Part shown: positions 16,005 through 25,068 of the stretch, in pieces
How the letters are laid out: every line of letters starts with the position of its first letter
How positions within the stretch are numbered: position 1 is the stretch's first letter
From: Candidatus Gastranaerophilales bacterium
Lineage (GTDB): Bacteria > Cyanobacteriota > Vampirovibrionia > Gastranaerophilales > Gastranaerophilaceae
Length of the DNA stretch: 64,000 nucleotides
NCBI GenBank assembly: GCA_944323165.1
Contig: CALURK010000003.1
Span: forward strand, 62,001-126,000
Direction of reading: 5' to 3'
Made by a program: the position numbers and the translations under genes
Notes under the pieces: generated by a model
What the model was told of the DNA's origin: nothing
Seen by the model: the letters and a program-made list of their open reading frames with translations, nothing else
Databases searched by the model: none

Positions 16005-16033
16005 ATTCTAGCATGAAAAATGGGTAAATACAA
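16005..16033 (-). promoter_or_regulatory. Promoter of the SRP RNA
   Basis: Minus strand: TTGTAT, 17 bases, TAGAAT, with a TG just before the -10 box. Predicted start falls at or next to the 5' end of the SRP RNA. Confidence 0.7.
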
Positions 16034-16050
16034 GTTAGCTTAATTTGCAT

Positions 16051-16085
16051 AAAAAGGGGCGGGGTTATCCTAACCCCGCCCCTCT
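16051..16085 (-). terminator. Terminator of the GH57 gene
   Basis: Perfect GC-rich stem AGGGGCGGGGTTA/TAACCCCGCCCCT followed on the minus strand by TTTTTAT, 15 bases past the stop codon and upstream of the SRP RNA promoter. Confidence 0.92.
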
Positions 16086-16099
16086 TATTTAAACTAATT

Positions 16100-17818
16100 T
16101 TATTGATACAAAGGTGCAAGTTTCTTTTCCTGTTGAGGAATTGTACCTTCCGTAATTGATTGATAAACTCTGTAATCTATCATCGGGAAGCAGTTATCAA
16201 TGCCTTCAATTTCAGAAAGTTTTTCTTCATCGATATTGCCGCTTTCAATCATATCTGCAATAAGACTAAATCTGTCTACGTGTTCATTGAACCTATCCGT
16301 AGCATAATCTTTTGCTTGCCATGTTGTAATTAAGAAAGGCCAATCTGAACTTTGAAGTAAAAGGTTTTCTCTAGCAAGCTGATTTAATGCTCTATGTAAA
16401 AGTTTATCCTCCGGAATTTCTGAATGTGCATCTACAATTGCATTAATGCGTTTTTCACAGGAGTGAATAATAGGCCACATCCATTCTGTTAAGTGATTCA
16501 TCCATACATAGAAGTGTCCACCTTGTCCCCAAGAACTCTCAGGTATTTGGATAGCTTCCTTTGGAGGATATTTTGTTACATATTCACCAGCTGTAAGTCT
16601 TTCGACTTCCGGTAAATAATCGTGGAATTTCTTGATTACTTGTTTAATGAATTCTACGCCTTCAAACCACCAGTGACCGAATAATTCTGTATCAAATGAT
16701 ACCATTACCAAACCTTCTTTTCCTTTTGCCAGTTTATAATCATTTAGCAAATGGTAAATTAAAGTTGTATAGTGATCAGAATTTTCGTTAACTTTATTCA
16801 TTGCAAGAACAGGATCATAAAGCATTTTGTCACCTAAATCTGTCGTAGGTGATGTAATTCTCCAGTAGTGCATGCCGGATTTATCATCCTTCTTGTGGAA
16901 TTCTCTAAAGCATCCGTCCCCAGGATAGCCGTCAGCAGCTGACCAAACTTGATAACCAGCCCTGTCATTACGTCCCATTACTGCAACTTGTGCATCAGGA
17001 AGCCAATATGCTGAGTATGTATCGTAGCCTGTTGCAGGTCTATCAGGTAAAGGAATATATTCAATATTACCGTACATACCGATTACACGTCTGTTTCCTA
17101 TTGAATTACCGCCTTCAATAACGTGAGATTCTGTGAAGAAATAATGAATATCATTATTTTGAAGTGTAACTTCAATAGCAGGTCTCCAATGTTTTTTGCC
17201 ATCTTTTCCTACATATTCATATCCTTGACGGTAAGCACACTCAGGAAGCCAAGCTCCCATTGCTTTTTTACCGAATAATCTCTTTGTTGTATCTTGACCA
17301 ACTTTAAATTGAGCATTTAAGTTGCTGTCAGTAGCAAGCAGCGGAGAAAATCCGTGAGTTGCCCCGGAGGTTGTGATTTCTATGCAACCCAAATCTTGGT
17401 ATTTTTTGAAATATTTTATCAAATTCTTTTCGTATTTATTTACAAAATCATCTCTTAATTTGTTCCACAAATCAAAGTAATATTTTGCTAAGTATTTTAA
17501 GTGTTGTGAATGAGCAACTTTTGGATCAGGATATCTGTCCAAATCTTTTGATACAGCTGCAATTCTTGAATCTATATATTTTACAAATCCATTTTGCAAA
17601 TGTTCATCATTCAACTGCTCAGCAAGAATCGGAGTGATACCTACTGTTAATTTTGCTTTTATACCTTCATCATATAATTCTGCGATTGCGTTTAATAGAG
17701 GTACATAAGTTTCGGCCATACATTCGTAAAGATTTTCTTCTCCGAATGGCCACATACCTGCTTTTCTGTAATAAGGCAGGTGGCTGTGTAACATAAATAC
17801 GAATTGTCCTACTGACAT
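16100..17818 (-). CDS. GH57 1,4-alpha-glucan branching enzyme (DUF1957)
   Basis: 572 residues. Glycoside hydrolase family 57 (beta/alpha)7 barrel beginning GQFVFMLHSHLPYYRKAG with the conserved H-x-H. Likely nucleophile Glu193 is in GAWLPECAYRQGYE and the acid/base Asp376 in VSFDTELFGHWWFEG. The C-terminal helical part (GQGGHFYVWMNHLTEWMW onward) fits the DUF1957 region of branching enzymes. These introduce alpha-1,6 branches in glycogen; cyanobacterial relatives carry such genes. It is monocistronic with its own terminator. A perfect GTTA-N7-TAAC element lies 108 bases upstream, the only clearly metabolic gene here with one. Confidence 0.9.
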   Translation of the reverse strand: MSVGQFVFMLHSHLPYYRKAGMWPFGEENLYECMAETYVPLLNAIAELYDEGIKAKLTVGITPILAEQLNDEHLQNGFVKYIDSRIAAVSKDLDRYPDPKVAHSQHLKYLAKYYFDLWNKLRDDFVNKYEKNLIKYFKKYQDLGCIEITTSGATHGFSPLLATDSNLNAQFKVGQDTTKRLFGKKAMGAWLPECAYRQGYEYVGKDGKKHWRPAIEVTLQNNDIHYFFTESHVIEGGNSIGNRRVIGMYGNIEYIPLPDRPATGYDTYSAYWLPDAQVAVMGRNDRAGYQVWSAADGYPGDGCFREFHKKDDKSGMHYWRITSPTTDLGDKMLYDPVLAMNKVNENSDHYTTLIYHLLNDYKLAKGKEGLVMVSFDTELFGHWWFEGVEFIKQVIKKFHDYLPEVERLTAGEYVTKYPPKEAIQIPESSWGQGGHFYVWMNHLTEWMWPIIHSCEKRINAIVDAHSEIPEDKLLHRALNQLARENLLLQSSDWPFLITTWQAKDYATDRFNEHVDRFSLIADMIESGNIDEEKLSEIEGIDNCFPMIDYRVYQSITEGTIPQQEKKLAPLYQ

Positions 17819-17925
17819 TTTTGCCTCCGTTCATTTCTCGTGTTTGAATATATATTTTTACATTATTATTTATAACATAATCTTATCAAAAATTTAACTC
17901 TTTAGTATTAATTCAGTGGAATAAT

Positions 17926-17940
17926 GTTACAAATGTTAAC
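17926..17940 (-). promoter_or_regulatory. GTTA-N7-TAAC element upstream of the GH57 gene
   Basis: GTTAACATTTGTAAC on the minus strand, a perfect match. The G(C/A)AATTT-N14-ACTTTATATA promoter is not found at the usual distance here. Confidence 0.5.
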
Positions 17941-17993
17941 TATATTACAGGCGCGTATCCTCTAAAATTCACTTATATAAGGATTATATAAGG

Positions 17994-18884
17994 TTATCCA
18001 ATGCCAAACATGTAGTTATTATTTTTAGAGCAAGTTGCGCAGAAATCTGTTTCTGCTGTTATATTTTTTGAATAATCTTTGAAGGAACTTCCTGATCTTC
18101 CTCGATAATCATTTGCCAAAAAAGGGCAGGAATATATTCCGTTTTGGCAAAGTACGCGACCGTACATACAATCTGTTTTTTGTGACGGTTTAGAAAAATT
18201 TTCTTCTTCATAAGAAGGATAAGATTCTATTATTTGAAGATCAGTGTTTAAAATTTCATGCTCTTTAAAAATTCTGTTAAAATTTTCTTCTAACTCAGCT
18301 TTATCTAATTTATAAAAATTTTGAATAGTTAAAACAGAGTTAAAATTGTACCTGCAAAGAGTTTTTAAGGCATACATTGTTTGTCTGAAATTCCCCCTAT
18401 ATTTAGCTTTATCGCTTTCCAGTTCATTATAATGTGTAACTGATAATTTGAAGAAAATTTGATTTATTCCTTCTTCTTCTACTTTTTTTAAAAATCTTAT
18501 TTTTTTCTCATTTAATAAGCTAGCATTTGTTGTAATACATACATTACATCTTTTTAGACAAAGCCTTAGAATGCTGTTGAAATCAGGGTGTGTCATTGGC
18601 TCAGCTCCACCTAAATATATGCAATATAGATTTTCATTTCTCGTATCATCTAAAGCTTCTTTGATTTTTTCTATTGATATAAAATCTTTTACTTGTTTTG
18701 TAATTCCAATTGAATTTCCAAATTTGATATAACAACTTGAGCATCTTTGATTGCAATTTTTTGCTGTCATTTCAATAAAGAGATTATTAAAGTCTTTCAT
18801 TTTATAAACAGGGGCTTTAGTAAATGTATTTACCACTGATACAGAAGTATTGTAATCTGTTGTTGCTTCAACATTATTATCCAT
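17994..18884 (-). CDS. Radical SAM protein with C-terminal cysteine cluster
   Basis: 296 residues from the ATG preceded by AAAGGAGG; an upstream GTG/ATG-like extension would include that ribosome site. Cys44-x3-Cys48-x2-Cys51 (AKNCNQRCSSCYIKFG) binds the 4Fe-4S cluster that cleaves S-adenosylmethionine. LYCIYLGGAEPMTHPDF is the GGE-type SAM-binding strand. The C-terminus has further cysteines (KTDCMYGRVLC, YSCPFLA, DFCATCS) as in SPASM/twitch domains, which bind auxiliary clusters and usually act on peptides. No precursor peptide gene is evident next to it. Substrate unknown. Confidence 0.85.
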   Translation of the reverse strand: MDNNVEATTDYNTSVSVVNTFTKAPVYKMKDFNNLFIEMTAKNCNQRCSSCYIKFGNSIGITKQVKDFISIEKIKEALDDTRNENLYCIYLGGAEPMTHPDFNSILRLCLKRCNVCITTNASLLNEKKIRFLKKVEEEGINQIFFKLSVTHYNELESDKAKYRGNFRQTMYALKTLCRYNFNSVLTIQNFYKLDKAELEENFNRIFKEHEILNTDLQIIESYPSYEEENFSKPSQKTDCMYGRVLCQNGIYSCPFLANDYRGRSGSSFKDYSKNITAETDFCATCSKNNNYMFGIG

Positions 18885-18975
18885 AAATCCTCCTTTAAAT
18901 CTCAACTTTGACATGTTATTTCAGTCGAGATTAAAAAAAAATTATCAGGTCGGGTGTAAATGTATAGTCATGTGA

Positions 18976-19587
18976 CTAGTAAAATTTTGTTCCGTGAAAA
19001 TCAGTTCCGCCGGTTTGGATTAATTCTGGATATTTGTCTGCAATTTTCTTTACATCTTTTGACGAATGAAATTTTACAATTTTTCGAAATCGAGGATAAG
19101 GATAAAATACTTCTATTCCATCCAAACCGTATTTCATAAGTTTTTTAACAAGTCTTTCTAAACTAATAGCCCAGTAGCATGCCGGATGAGCTAAAACAGC
19201 AATTCCACCTGCTTCGTGGATTGCTTTTATAAGCTTTGGAACATTCCTTCTGGAAAAAAGTCTTATTAAATCACCTTCTGTTTCAGCTTTAGTTTTTGCC
19301 AGAAACGGATTTAGTGCGGGATGATTTACGTCTATGTTGTAAGCCAGAAGGTGTATGAAAACATAGCCGAACCAGCAATCAAATTCAGCACCTGTAATTA
19401 GAATTTCGTCTTTATAAATTTTGTGTCCCTCTACTGTATTATGATCGGTTATGGATATAAGTTTATACCCGTTTTTTTTAGCATTATCAATAATATCTTT
19501 AAAATCAGCTTTTCCGTCAGAGTAATTTGAATGAATGTGGAGGTTTACTCTTGCTGATACAAAATCTTCTTGTGTTAAATTTTTCAT
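18976..19587 (-). CDS. PHP-domain metal-dependent phosphoesterase
   Basis: 203 residues. The N-terminal NLHIHSNYSDGKAD and LISITDHNTVEGH motifs are the metal-binding H-x-H and D-H of PHP hydrolases. Further ligands follow in GAEFDCWF, LAHPACYW and the final TGGTDFHGTKF. The closest known type is the short TrpH/RnaseAM-like group, which degrades nucleotides or short RNA ends. At 203 residues it is shorter than most of these (about 280), lacking part of the insertion after the first metal site. It is upstream of the radical SAM gene on the same strand, separated by 91 bases. Confidence 0.85.
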   Translation of the reverse strand: MKNLTQEDFVSARVNLHIHSNYSDGKADFKDIIDNAKKNGYKLISITDHNTVEGHKIYKDEILITGAEFDCWFGYVFIHLLAYNIDVNHPALNPFLAKTKAETEGDLIRLFSRRNVPKLIKAIHEAGGIAVLAHPACYWAISLERLVKKLMKYGLDGIEVFYPYPRFRKIVKFHSSKDVKKIADKYPELIQTGGTDFHGTKFY

Positions 19588-19637
19588 ACTTATATCTTTA
19601 TACTACAATGGTTTAGAAAAGAGAAGCGGAGAAATTT

Positions 19638-20660
19638 ATGGCTAAAAAAAATAACACACCTTTGGAAATTTTTACAGAAGCAATAGGTCTGTATTTTTCT
19701 AATTTCAACAAATTTGTTCAGTATATGACATTTCCTGTTTTAGGTCAAATCGGCGGGCTTTTGTTGGTATTTTTGATTACTTATTTTTATACTCAAAATT
19801 TACCTCCGCTTATTGATAAGTTTTCTTCTCTTAATAACTTCAGTGTTTTAATATTGATATCTGTTCTGATAACTCTTCCGGGGCTTGCGATTTTCTGTAA
19901 ATCTTTTTGGGAGTATTTAGTTGCTTACGGGGCAGTAAATTCTATGTATGAAAATATGCAAAAATCAGGTAGAGTTTATGATTTTGCGGCTCACACAGAA
20001 TTGATAAAAAGAAGGGCGTTTGCTTTTATCGGTTTATGGTTTTTGTTTGGGATTTTTTCTACTGTAGCATTTTGCCCTATTTTCTGGGTGGTTTGTGGTA
20101 TTCTTGCCGTTTATTTTGTACTTGTATTTCAGGTGTTTACGTTTGAACCTGAACTTTCACCTATCGGGTGTGTTAAAAGAAGTTTGGAATTAGTAAAAGG
20201 CCATTTTGCTTCAACATTCATGTTGATGGCATTAGCAGGAGCTCTTACTTATATTTTTATTCCGCAATTGTTTATAAAGATTTTTGAGATTACTAATATC
20301 AATGATTTTTTAGCAAAAGGAATTTTGCCAATAATTTCTCAAATTCCTATACCTGATTTGTCTCAATATAATTTAAAATCACCTACAGAATATGATATTG
20401 CAATTTTTACAGTAAAAACATTTACTGCACAAATTTTAATTCAGTATACGCTTCCTATGCGTTCAATACTTTGGTCAATATGGTATAAAGAACTTGGCGG
20501 CGGAAATTATAATAAAGAAAATACAACTTCTTCAAAAACGAAAAAAGCAAGGAAACGCCCAAGTGAAAAACTTATGGAAGAATCTCATAAGAAATACGGT
20601 AAGAAGAAGTTGGATAGAAATATTCTTAGGCGTGCGGCTGAGAAAGACGATCAGACTTAA
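19638..20660 (+). CDS. Unknown polytopic membrane protein with basic tail
   Basis: 340 residues. About six hydrophobic segments (around residues 35-57, 70-90, 125-145, 148-168, 190-212 and one near 258-272), then a 55-residue lysine/arginine-rich cytoplasmic tail (KTKKARKRPSEKLMEESHKK). The soluble N-terminus EIFTEAIGLYFSNFNKFVQY resembles the start of several DUF-type membrane proteins that precede glycerophosphodiesterase or stage II sporulation domains, but none is attached. AGCGGAG precedes the ATG. Its 3' end overlaps the convergent gene by 35 bases. Function unknown. Confidence 0.75.
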   Translation: MAKKNNTPLEIFTEAIGLYFSNFNKFVQYMTFPVLGQIGGLLLVFLITYFYTQNLPPLIDKFSSLNNFSVLILISVLITLPGLAIFCKSFWEYLVAYGAVNSMYENMQKSGRVYDFAAHTELIKRRAFAFIGLWFLFGIFSTVAFCPIFWVVCGILAVYFVLVFQVFTFEPELSPIGCVKRSLELVKGHFASTFMLMALAGALTYIFIPQLFIKIFEITNINDFLAKGILPIISQIPIPDLSQYNLKSPTEYDIAIFTVKTFTAQILIQYTLPMRSILWSIWYKELGGGNYNKENTTSSKTKKARKRPSEKLMEESHKKYGKKKLDRNILRRAAEKDDQT

Positions 20661-22215
20661 GCTTGTATACTGTAAAAATTAATCCTTTTCCAATTTCAGT
20701 TTGCTTTTCATAATTTTGCTGAATAAAATTCATAATTTTGGAAGCATAATCTACTCCGAAGTATGAGAAGTAGTACATGGAAGTATCATAGTTGCTTATT
20801 ATGATATAATCAGGTCTTTTTATATCCAAACGCTTGATAATTACATCTTCTCCGAAAGTTTCTACATATAGTGGAATAAGTGAGTAAAATTTATTATCGG
20901 AGTTTCTTGCAGTTAAAACATTCACGCCTAAACATTCAGGGTAAACGAGAATTGTATTGTTTTGTTCTGTATTTGAGAGTATATATTCTATTAGTGGTTT
21001 TATAGAATTACCATTGTAAGGAGTTGTGTAAATAGTTCCTGAATGTGTAGAAATTTTTACGTTTTTAGAAATTAGTGTTTGGATATTTTTTGCACCAAAA
21101 CTTATTCCGCAAATGATTAAAACAATTAAGGTGGATTTTTTTAGGCGTTCCGGTAATAGGATAAAAATTGATATTATTGCAAAAGGTGTGAAGTAAATTC
21201 CGTAAGATTGAAGAGTAAGTGCGAAAAATATTTTCAAAGATACTAATAAAGAAGCTGCAATAAAAATTCTTTCTTTTGAGGAAAGTTCTGTAAATCTTGC
21301 AATAAACAAAATAAAAATTAGCGGAAATAAATATATAAAAATCTCTGGAGTAAATATAAAATAACAATAAACAAGTATACAAGGGTAAATAATCCAGTGT
21401 TTTAAATAATAAATAATTGCTATTGGAATAGTAAATTTTACAATATTTTCTAAGTAGATTGGAATCAGTTCTAACCTAAAAACAAGTCCTGTAACAGAAT
21501 AGAACCAATATAAGGTTTTAGTCGCACTCATTGTGAGAATTAATTGGTATGAGATAAGTAAATTTTTAAATTCAACTCCCTGAATTAGTAGAGGTAAAAA
21601 GGTTACAACTATCGGTACAATTATAGCTAATAAATTTTTCCAAAGTTGTTTTTTCCCGGCGATGAAAATTAATAATGGTAAAACCATTATAAACTCATAT
21701 TTGGAACAAATAGCAAAAGAATACATTAAAAAAGTAGGAATATATTTTTTATTTAAGGCAAAGTGTATTGAAGCTAAAATGAAAAATAATCCATAAAGCA
21801 TACCATACGAATATGGGAAAAAACAATTAAAAACATTTGCTGATAAAACAGAGGTACAAATGAAGAATAAAACTATAAAAAATGAGTTAATTTTTTCAAA
21901 GAAAATGTTAGAGATAGCAAAAATAAAATTAGAAATTCCTAAAGTAAAAACAAGCCCTGCAAAATATAGAACAGATAATTTAACTCCAAAGATTTTGAAT
22001 AATAGAGCGTTAAAAAGGTAAGAAAAAGGAGCATAAATGTTAAATATATTTTTATAAAGAATTTGTCCTTTTAGAATTTGCTCAGGAATGTAAGCTTCTC
22101 TAAAAGAATCAAAAATAATATCTCCAAATCTTCCGTATCCGATGATAAAAATGAGCAAAATAAGCAGGTTAATGGTTATTATATGCCAGTGTTTTTTTAG
22201 AAAAACTTTATTCAT
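20626..22215 (-). CDS. Polytopic glycosyltransferase-like membrane protein (GT-C type)
   Basis: 529 residues with about a dozen hydrophobic segments. The first periplasmic loop DSFREAYIPEQILKGQILYK with the Asp just after helix 1, then NIYAPFSYLFNALLFKIFG, is the layout of GT-C enzymes such as the PMT/ArnT/GT39 group, which transfer sugars from polyprenyl phosphate donors. A soluble C-terminal domain of about 100 residues follows the last helix. The acceptor is unknown; an envelope glycan or glycoprotein is plausible given the LPS genes in the window. Its 3' end overlaps the convergent gene by 35 bases. It starts divergently from a recurring-type promoter. Confidence 0.75.
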   Translation of the reverse strand: MNKVFLKKHWHIITINLLILLIFIIGYGRFGDIIFDSFREAYIPEQILKGQILYKNIFNIYAPFSYLFNALLFKIFGVKLSVLYFAGLVFTLGISNFIFAISNIFFEKINSFFIVLFFICTSVLSANVFNCFFPYSYGMLYGLFFILASIHFALNKKYIPTFLMYSFAICSKYEFIMVLPLLIFIAGKKQLWKNLLAIIVPIVVTFLPLLIQGVEFKNLLISYQLILTMSATKTLYWFYSVTGLVFRLELIPIYLENIVKFTIPIAIIYYLKHWIIYPCILVYCYFIFTPEIFIYLFPLIFILFIARFTELSSKERIFIAASLLVSLKIFFALTLQSYGIYFTPFAIISIFILLPERLKKSTLIVLIICGISFGAKNIQTLISKNVKISTHSGTIYTTPYNGNSIKPLIEYILSNTEQNNTILVYPECLGVNVLTARNSDNKFYSLIPLYVETFGEDVIIKRLDIKRPDYIIISNYDTSMYYFSYFGVDYASKIMNFIQQNYEKQTEIGKGLIFTVYKLKSDRLSQPHA

Positions 22216-22225
22216 AAAATTTATC

Positions 22226-22279
22226 GTAACAAAGCTTTACAAATAAAGCAATTTTTTAACAAAAAATAACTTTATATAG
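22226..22279 (+). promoter_or_regulatory. Recurring promoter, partial upstream element
   Basis: GTAAC half-element, 17 bases, GCAATTT, 14 bases, ACTTTATATAG, then 27 bases to the ATG. The left half of the near-palindrome is poor. The -10-like box covers an earlier in-frame ATG, which decides the start of the downstream gene. Confidence 0.65.
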
Positions 22280-22306
22280 ATGTGTGTTAGTGAAAGGTAT
22301 TTTGAA

Positions 22307-22822
22307 ATGACAGTAAGTCCATTTACGTTAAATAATTTATATTCTCAAGGAATACTTGACTATGCTCCTTATGATTTGTGTAATTCTGGTGTAAATGTCT
22401 CATCTTTAAACGGTATTTCAAATCCGTACCTTTCAAGCGCAATGCGAGGAAATTTATACCAAAATTATAATAAGTTAGGTGATAGCTTTTCTTACAGTTC
22501 TCCATATATGCCTCAAGAAATCGGTGCAAATTCTCAAGCCGGTTTAAACGCTTGGGGTATGGGAGGTATAGGCACTCAATCACAAGTCGGATCAAATGCT
22601 TGGGGTGGGTTTGGAGATGTTAGCAGGAATGTAGATGGAGCGATATCTTTCTTTGATAGAATTCCTAAACCACTTAAGGGTATTTTGGCAGGAGTTTTAA
22701 TGTTTGGATCTATAGCTCTGGCTCTTAAGAATAAAAAGAAACCTCCTGTTAGTGAAAAACTAAGTTTCTTAAGAAAATTAAACCCGATGAATTGGTTTAA
22801 GAAGAACAAAAAATTAGCATAA
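22307..22822 (+). CDS. Unknown Gly/Asn/Ser-rich protein with one membrane helix
   Basis: 171 residues from the ATG after GAAAGG; an ATG nine codons upstream overlaps the promoter. The first 110 residues are low in charge and rich in Gly, Asn, Ser, Tyr and Leu. They include two near-repeats (QAGLNAWGMGGIGTQ and QVGSNAWGGFGDV). A single hydrophobic helix follows (LKGILAGVLMFGSIALAL), then a strongly basic C-terminus. Such tail-anchor-like topology with no signal peptide would leave the N-terminal domain in the cytoplasm. Not recognised. It ends at its own terminator. Confidence 0.7.
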   Translation: MTVSPFTLNNLYSQGILDYAPYDLCNSGVNVSSLNGISNPYLSSAMRGNLYQNYNKLGDSFSYSSPYMPQEIGANSQAGLNAWGMGGIGTQSQVGSNAWGGFGDVSRNVDGAISFFDRIPKPLKGILAGVLMFGSIALALKNKKKPPVSEKLSFLRKLNPMNWFKKNKKLA

Positions 22823-22862
22823 ATAACCTTATTAAAATACCTTATTAATTAACCAAATTTAT

Positions 22863-22888
22863 ACGCCCCCTATAGGGCGTTTTTTTTG
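22863..22888 (+). terminator. Rho-independent terminator
   Basis: ACGCCC/GGGCGT stem with eight T after it, 40 bases past the stop codon of the preceding gene. Confidence 0.88.
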
Positions 22889-22905
22889 TGTTAGAATATA
22901 ACTGT

Positions 22906-24168
22906 ATGAAAAGAGTTTTATTTACCTTAATTTTATTTTTACTATCAGTCATAAGTGTTCAGGCAACCGTCGTGAATGCTGATTTGGAACAAGTTTTAGA
23001 TATAGGTTTGCGTGAAAATTATGATTTAAAAATGAAGCGCATGGAGTTAAAAGCGTTTGAAAAAGATATAAAAATTGCAAACAGGCTTCAAAATCCGGAA
23101 ATCCAATCAAATGTTGTGATTGGTAATGTTGCTTTAGGAAATTGCTCTCAGGCTGGAGTGAGTTTACCAATAGAAGTATTAAAGCGTGGAATTAGGAAGA
23201 AAGTTGCTCAAGAAGAGTATTCTATTAAGGAAACGGAGTTAAAACAAGCTGAACATAATTTTAAATTACAGGTCATGCAGGCTTATTTTGATATTCTATA
23301 TGCAAAATCCGTTTGTAAAATTCAGGAAGAACGTTTGAAATTATTTAAGAGTTTGGTAAAAATAACAACAGATAAACCTAAATATCCTGCCTATGAGATT
23401 GATAACTTAAAGGCAGATATTCAATACGCGCAGCAACAGATAGAAGTTAACAGAGCAAAGGCAAATTTGCTTGCTAAACAATTTGAGTTAAATAAAATAT
23501 TAAATATTGGCAAAGATGATGTTATGTATGACACAAAAGAGCCATCTTTATTAGGACATTGGGCTTTTTTAGATATAAAAATTCCTGAGTATAATGAGCT
23601 TGAAAAAATAGCTTTAGAATATAGTTATATTGTAAAAATTTCAGAAAAAAATATTTCAAAATCTGAAAATGAAGTAATAATGGCAAAGCGTCAAAGAGTT
23701 CCTGATGTTAGCATTGCAGGCGGTTATGCTTGGCAGGCTTACAAAAATACTACAAACAATTATGGCGGTGCTTTTGTAGGATTCGGAATGGATTTGCCAA
23801 TTTTGTACAATTTTACACCTGAGATCCAAAAGGCGCAAATTTACTTGGAAAGATCGAAGGTTGGAAAATTGGCTTATGAAAATCAACTTAAATATGAATT
23901 AAAAAAAGATTATAATACTTTTAAGTATTCGGCTCAAAATATGGAGTATTCAAAGAAAATTCTTGAAGATTCTGAAAAAATCGTAAAACTTTCGACAGAT
24001 GGTTATATAAGTGGTAAAAATTCTTATACTGATTTGGTAATTAATGAAAACGGTCATCAGGAGGTTTTAACCCAGTATCTTACAGCAATGTCAAGGCATT
24101 TTTATTCATATTTAGAATTAATGCAGGATATAGGGCATGAAATCTTGATAGAAGAGGATTTGTTATGA
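22906..24168 (+). CDS. TolC-family outer membrane efflux protein
   Basis: 420 residues from the ATG. A Sec signal peptide is evident (MKRVLFTLILFLLSVISVQA, probable cleavage near residue 20-25). The mature part has the duplicated long-helix architecture of TolC/CzcC proteins, with DLEQVLDIGLRENYDLK (family pattern L..ai..Al..Np.l) at the start and a second repeat near ELEKIALEYSYIVKISEKNI. It would form the outer-membrane duct of an efflux or type I secretion system. Inner-membrane partners are not adjacent. A TAGAAT/TATAAC box just upstream suggests a very short leader. Its stop overlaps the next gene by ATGA. Confidence 0.87.
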   Translation: MKRVLFTLILFLLSVISVQATVVNADLEQVLDIGLRENYDLKMKRMELKAFEKDIKIANRLQNPEIQSNVVIGNVALGNCSQAGVSLPIEVLKRGIRKKVAQEEYSIKETELKQAEHNFKLQVMQAYFDILYAKSVCKIQEERLKLFKSLVKITTDKPKYPAYEIDNLKADIQYAQQQIEVNRAKANLLAKQFELNKILNIGKDDVMYDTKEPSLLGHWAFLDIKIPEYNELEKIALEYSYIVKISEKNISKSENEVIMAKRQRVPDVSIAGGYAWQAYKNTTNNYGGAFVGFGMDLPILYNFTPEIQKAQIYLERSKVGKLAYENQLKYELKKDYNTFKYSAQNMEYSKKILEDSEKIVKLSTDGYISGKNSYTDLVINENGHQEVLTQYLTAMSRHFYSYLELMQDIGHEILIEEDLL

Positions 24169-24950
24169 TTAAGCTTGTTGCAACTGATATTGACGGGACA
24201 CTTCTTGTTCCTGAGGGAAATTTTACTGAGAACGTAAAGAAGTGTGTGAAAAATCTTTGTGCTAAAGGAATTAAGGTCGTTTTGGTAACAGGCAGAATGA
24301 ATGCTGCTGCAACTTTGATAGCACAAGACTTGGACTTAGATACTCCGGTTGTATCATATCAGGGTGGGCTTATAAAATATAAAGACGAAACTTTGTATGA
24401 AAGATGTTTAACTCCAGATCAGGCTCAAAAAGTTATTGATTGGGCAAATTCTGAAAATATTCATTTAAATTTGTATAATGATGATATTTTGTACTCTGAA
24501 AAAAAATGTTATGAAATTGAAAGATATTGCAACAATTTGCATACTGAATATAAGGTTTCGGCTTTTGGGGACATAAAGAAAGATAAGGTTAATAAACTTT
24601 TAGCGATAGATTACAATAATCCTGAAAAGATTGATAGGTTTGAGCGTGAGCTTCCTAAAATTTTCCCGGATTTATATATAGTAAAATCAACCCCTTACTT
24701 TTTGGAGTTTTCTAATAAAGAAGCTTCAAAATACTGTGCAGTTCAATTCCTTCAAAAATACTGGGGGATAAGTGAGGAAGAAACTCTGACGATAGGCGAT
24801 CAAAATAATGATATAGCTCTTTTAAAAGCTGGTGGCGTAAGAGTTGCTATGGGAAATGCAACTGATGAATTAAAAAAAGTTGCCAATTATACAACAGATA
24901 CCGTTTTCAATGATGGTTTTGTAAAGGCTATGGAAAATTTCTGTCAGTAA
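24165..24950 (+). CDS. HAD-superfamily hydrolase, Cof type
   Basis: 261 residues. Motif I VATDIDGTLLVPEG supplies the nucleophile and acid-base Asp. The motif II Thr lies in VVLVTGRMNA, the Lys of motif III is probably in KEASKYCAV, and motif IV is IGDQNNDIALLKAGG. The cap domain between motifs II and III is of the Cof/C2B type, which acts on sugar phosphates or flavin and thiamine precursors; exact substrate cannot be read. Translationally coupled to the TolC-like gene (4-base overlap), though a functional link is not obvious. Confidence 0.9.
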   Translation: MIKLVATDIDGTLLVPEGNFTENVKKCVKNLCAKGIKVVLVTGRMNAAATLIAQDLDLDTPVVSYQGGLIKYKDETLYERCLTPDQAQKVIDWANSENIHLNLYNDDILYSEKKCYEIERYCNNLHTEYKVSAFGDIKKDKVNKLLAIDYNNPEKIDRFERELPKIFPDLYIVKSTPYFLEFSNKEASKYCAVQFLQKYWGISEEETLTIGDQNNDIALLKAGGVRVAMGNATDELKKVANYTTDTVFNDGFVKAMENFCQ

Positions 24951-25006
24951 TGGTTCGGTAAATTTTTATTCTTATTTACATTTATTAATATTTTTTTGTT
25001 TGTTTG

Positions 25007-25038
25007 GCAATTCCTCATATAAATTAGACTTTATAAAT
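25007..25038 (+). promoter_or_regulatory. Recurring promoter without a clear upstream element
   Basis: GCAATTC, 14 bases, ACTTTATAAAT, 30 bases before the ATG that follows CAAGGAG. The promoter lies inside an upstream in-frame TTG extension, which is therefore not coding. No GTTA-N7-TAAC copy is seen at the usual place. Confidence 0.55.
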
Positions 25039-25068
25039 AAAGTGGTGTGTGTACAAGGAGTTGTTTTG

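Noticed and set aside
15701-16033. 110-codon minus-strand frame as a protein gene
   Set aside because: It has no ribosome site or family similarity, and the DNA beneath matches the large SRP RNA at its 5' end, core and closing stem.
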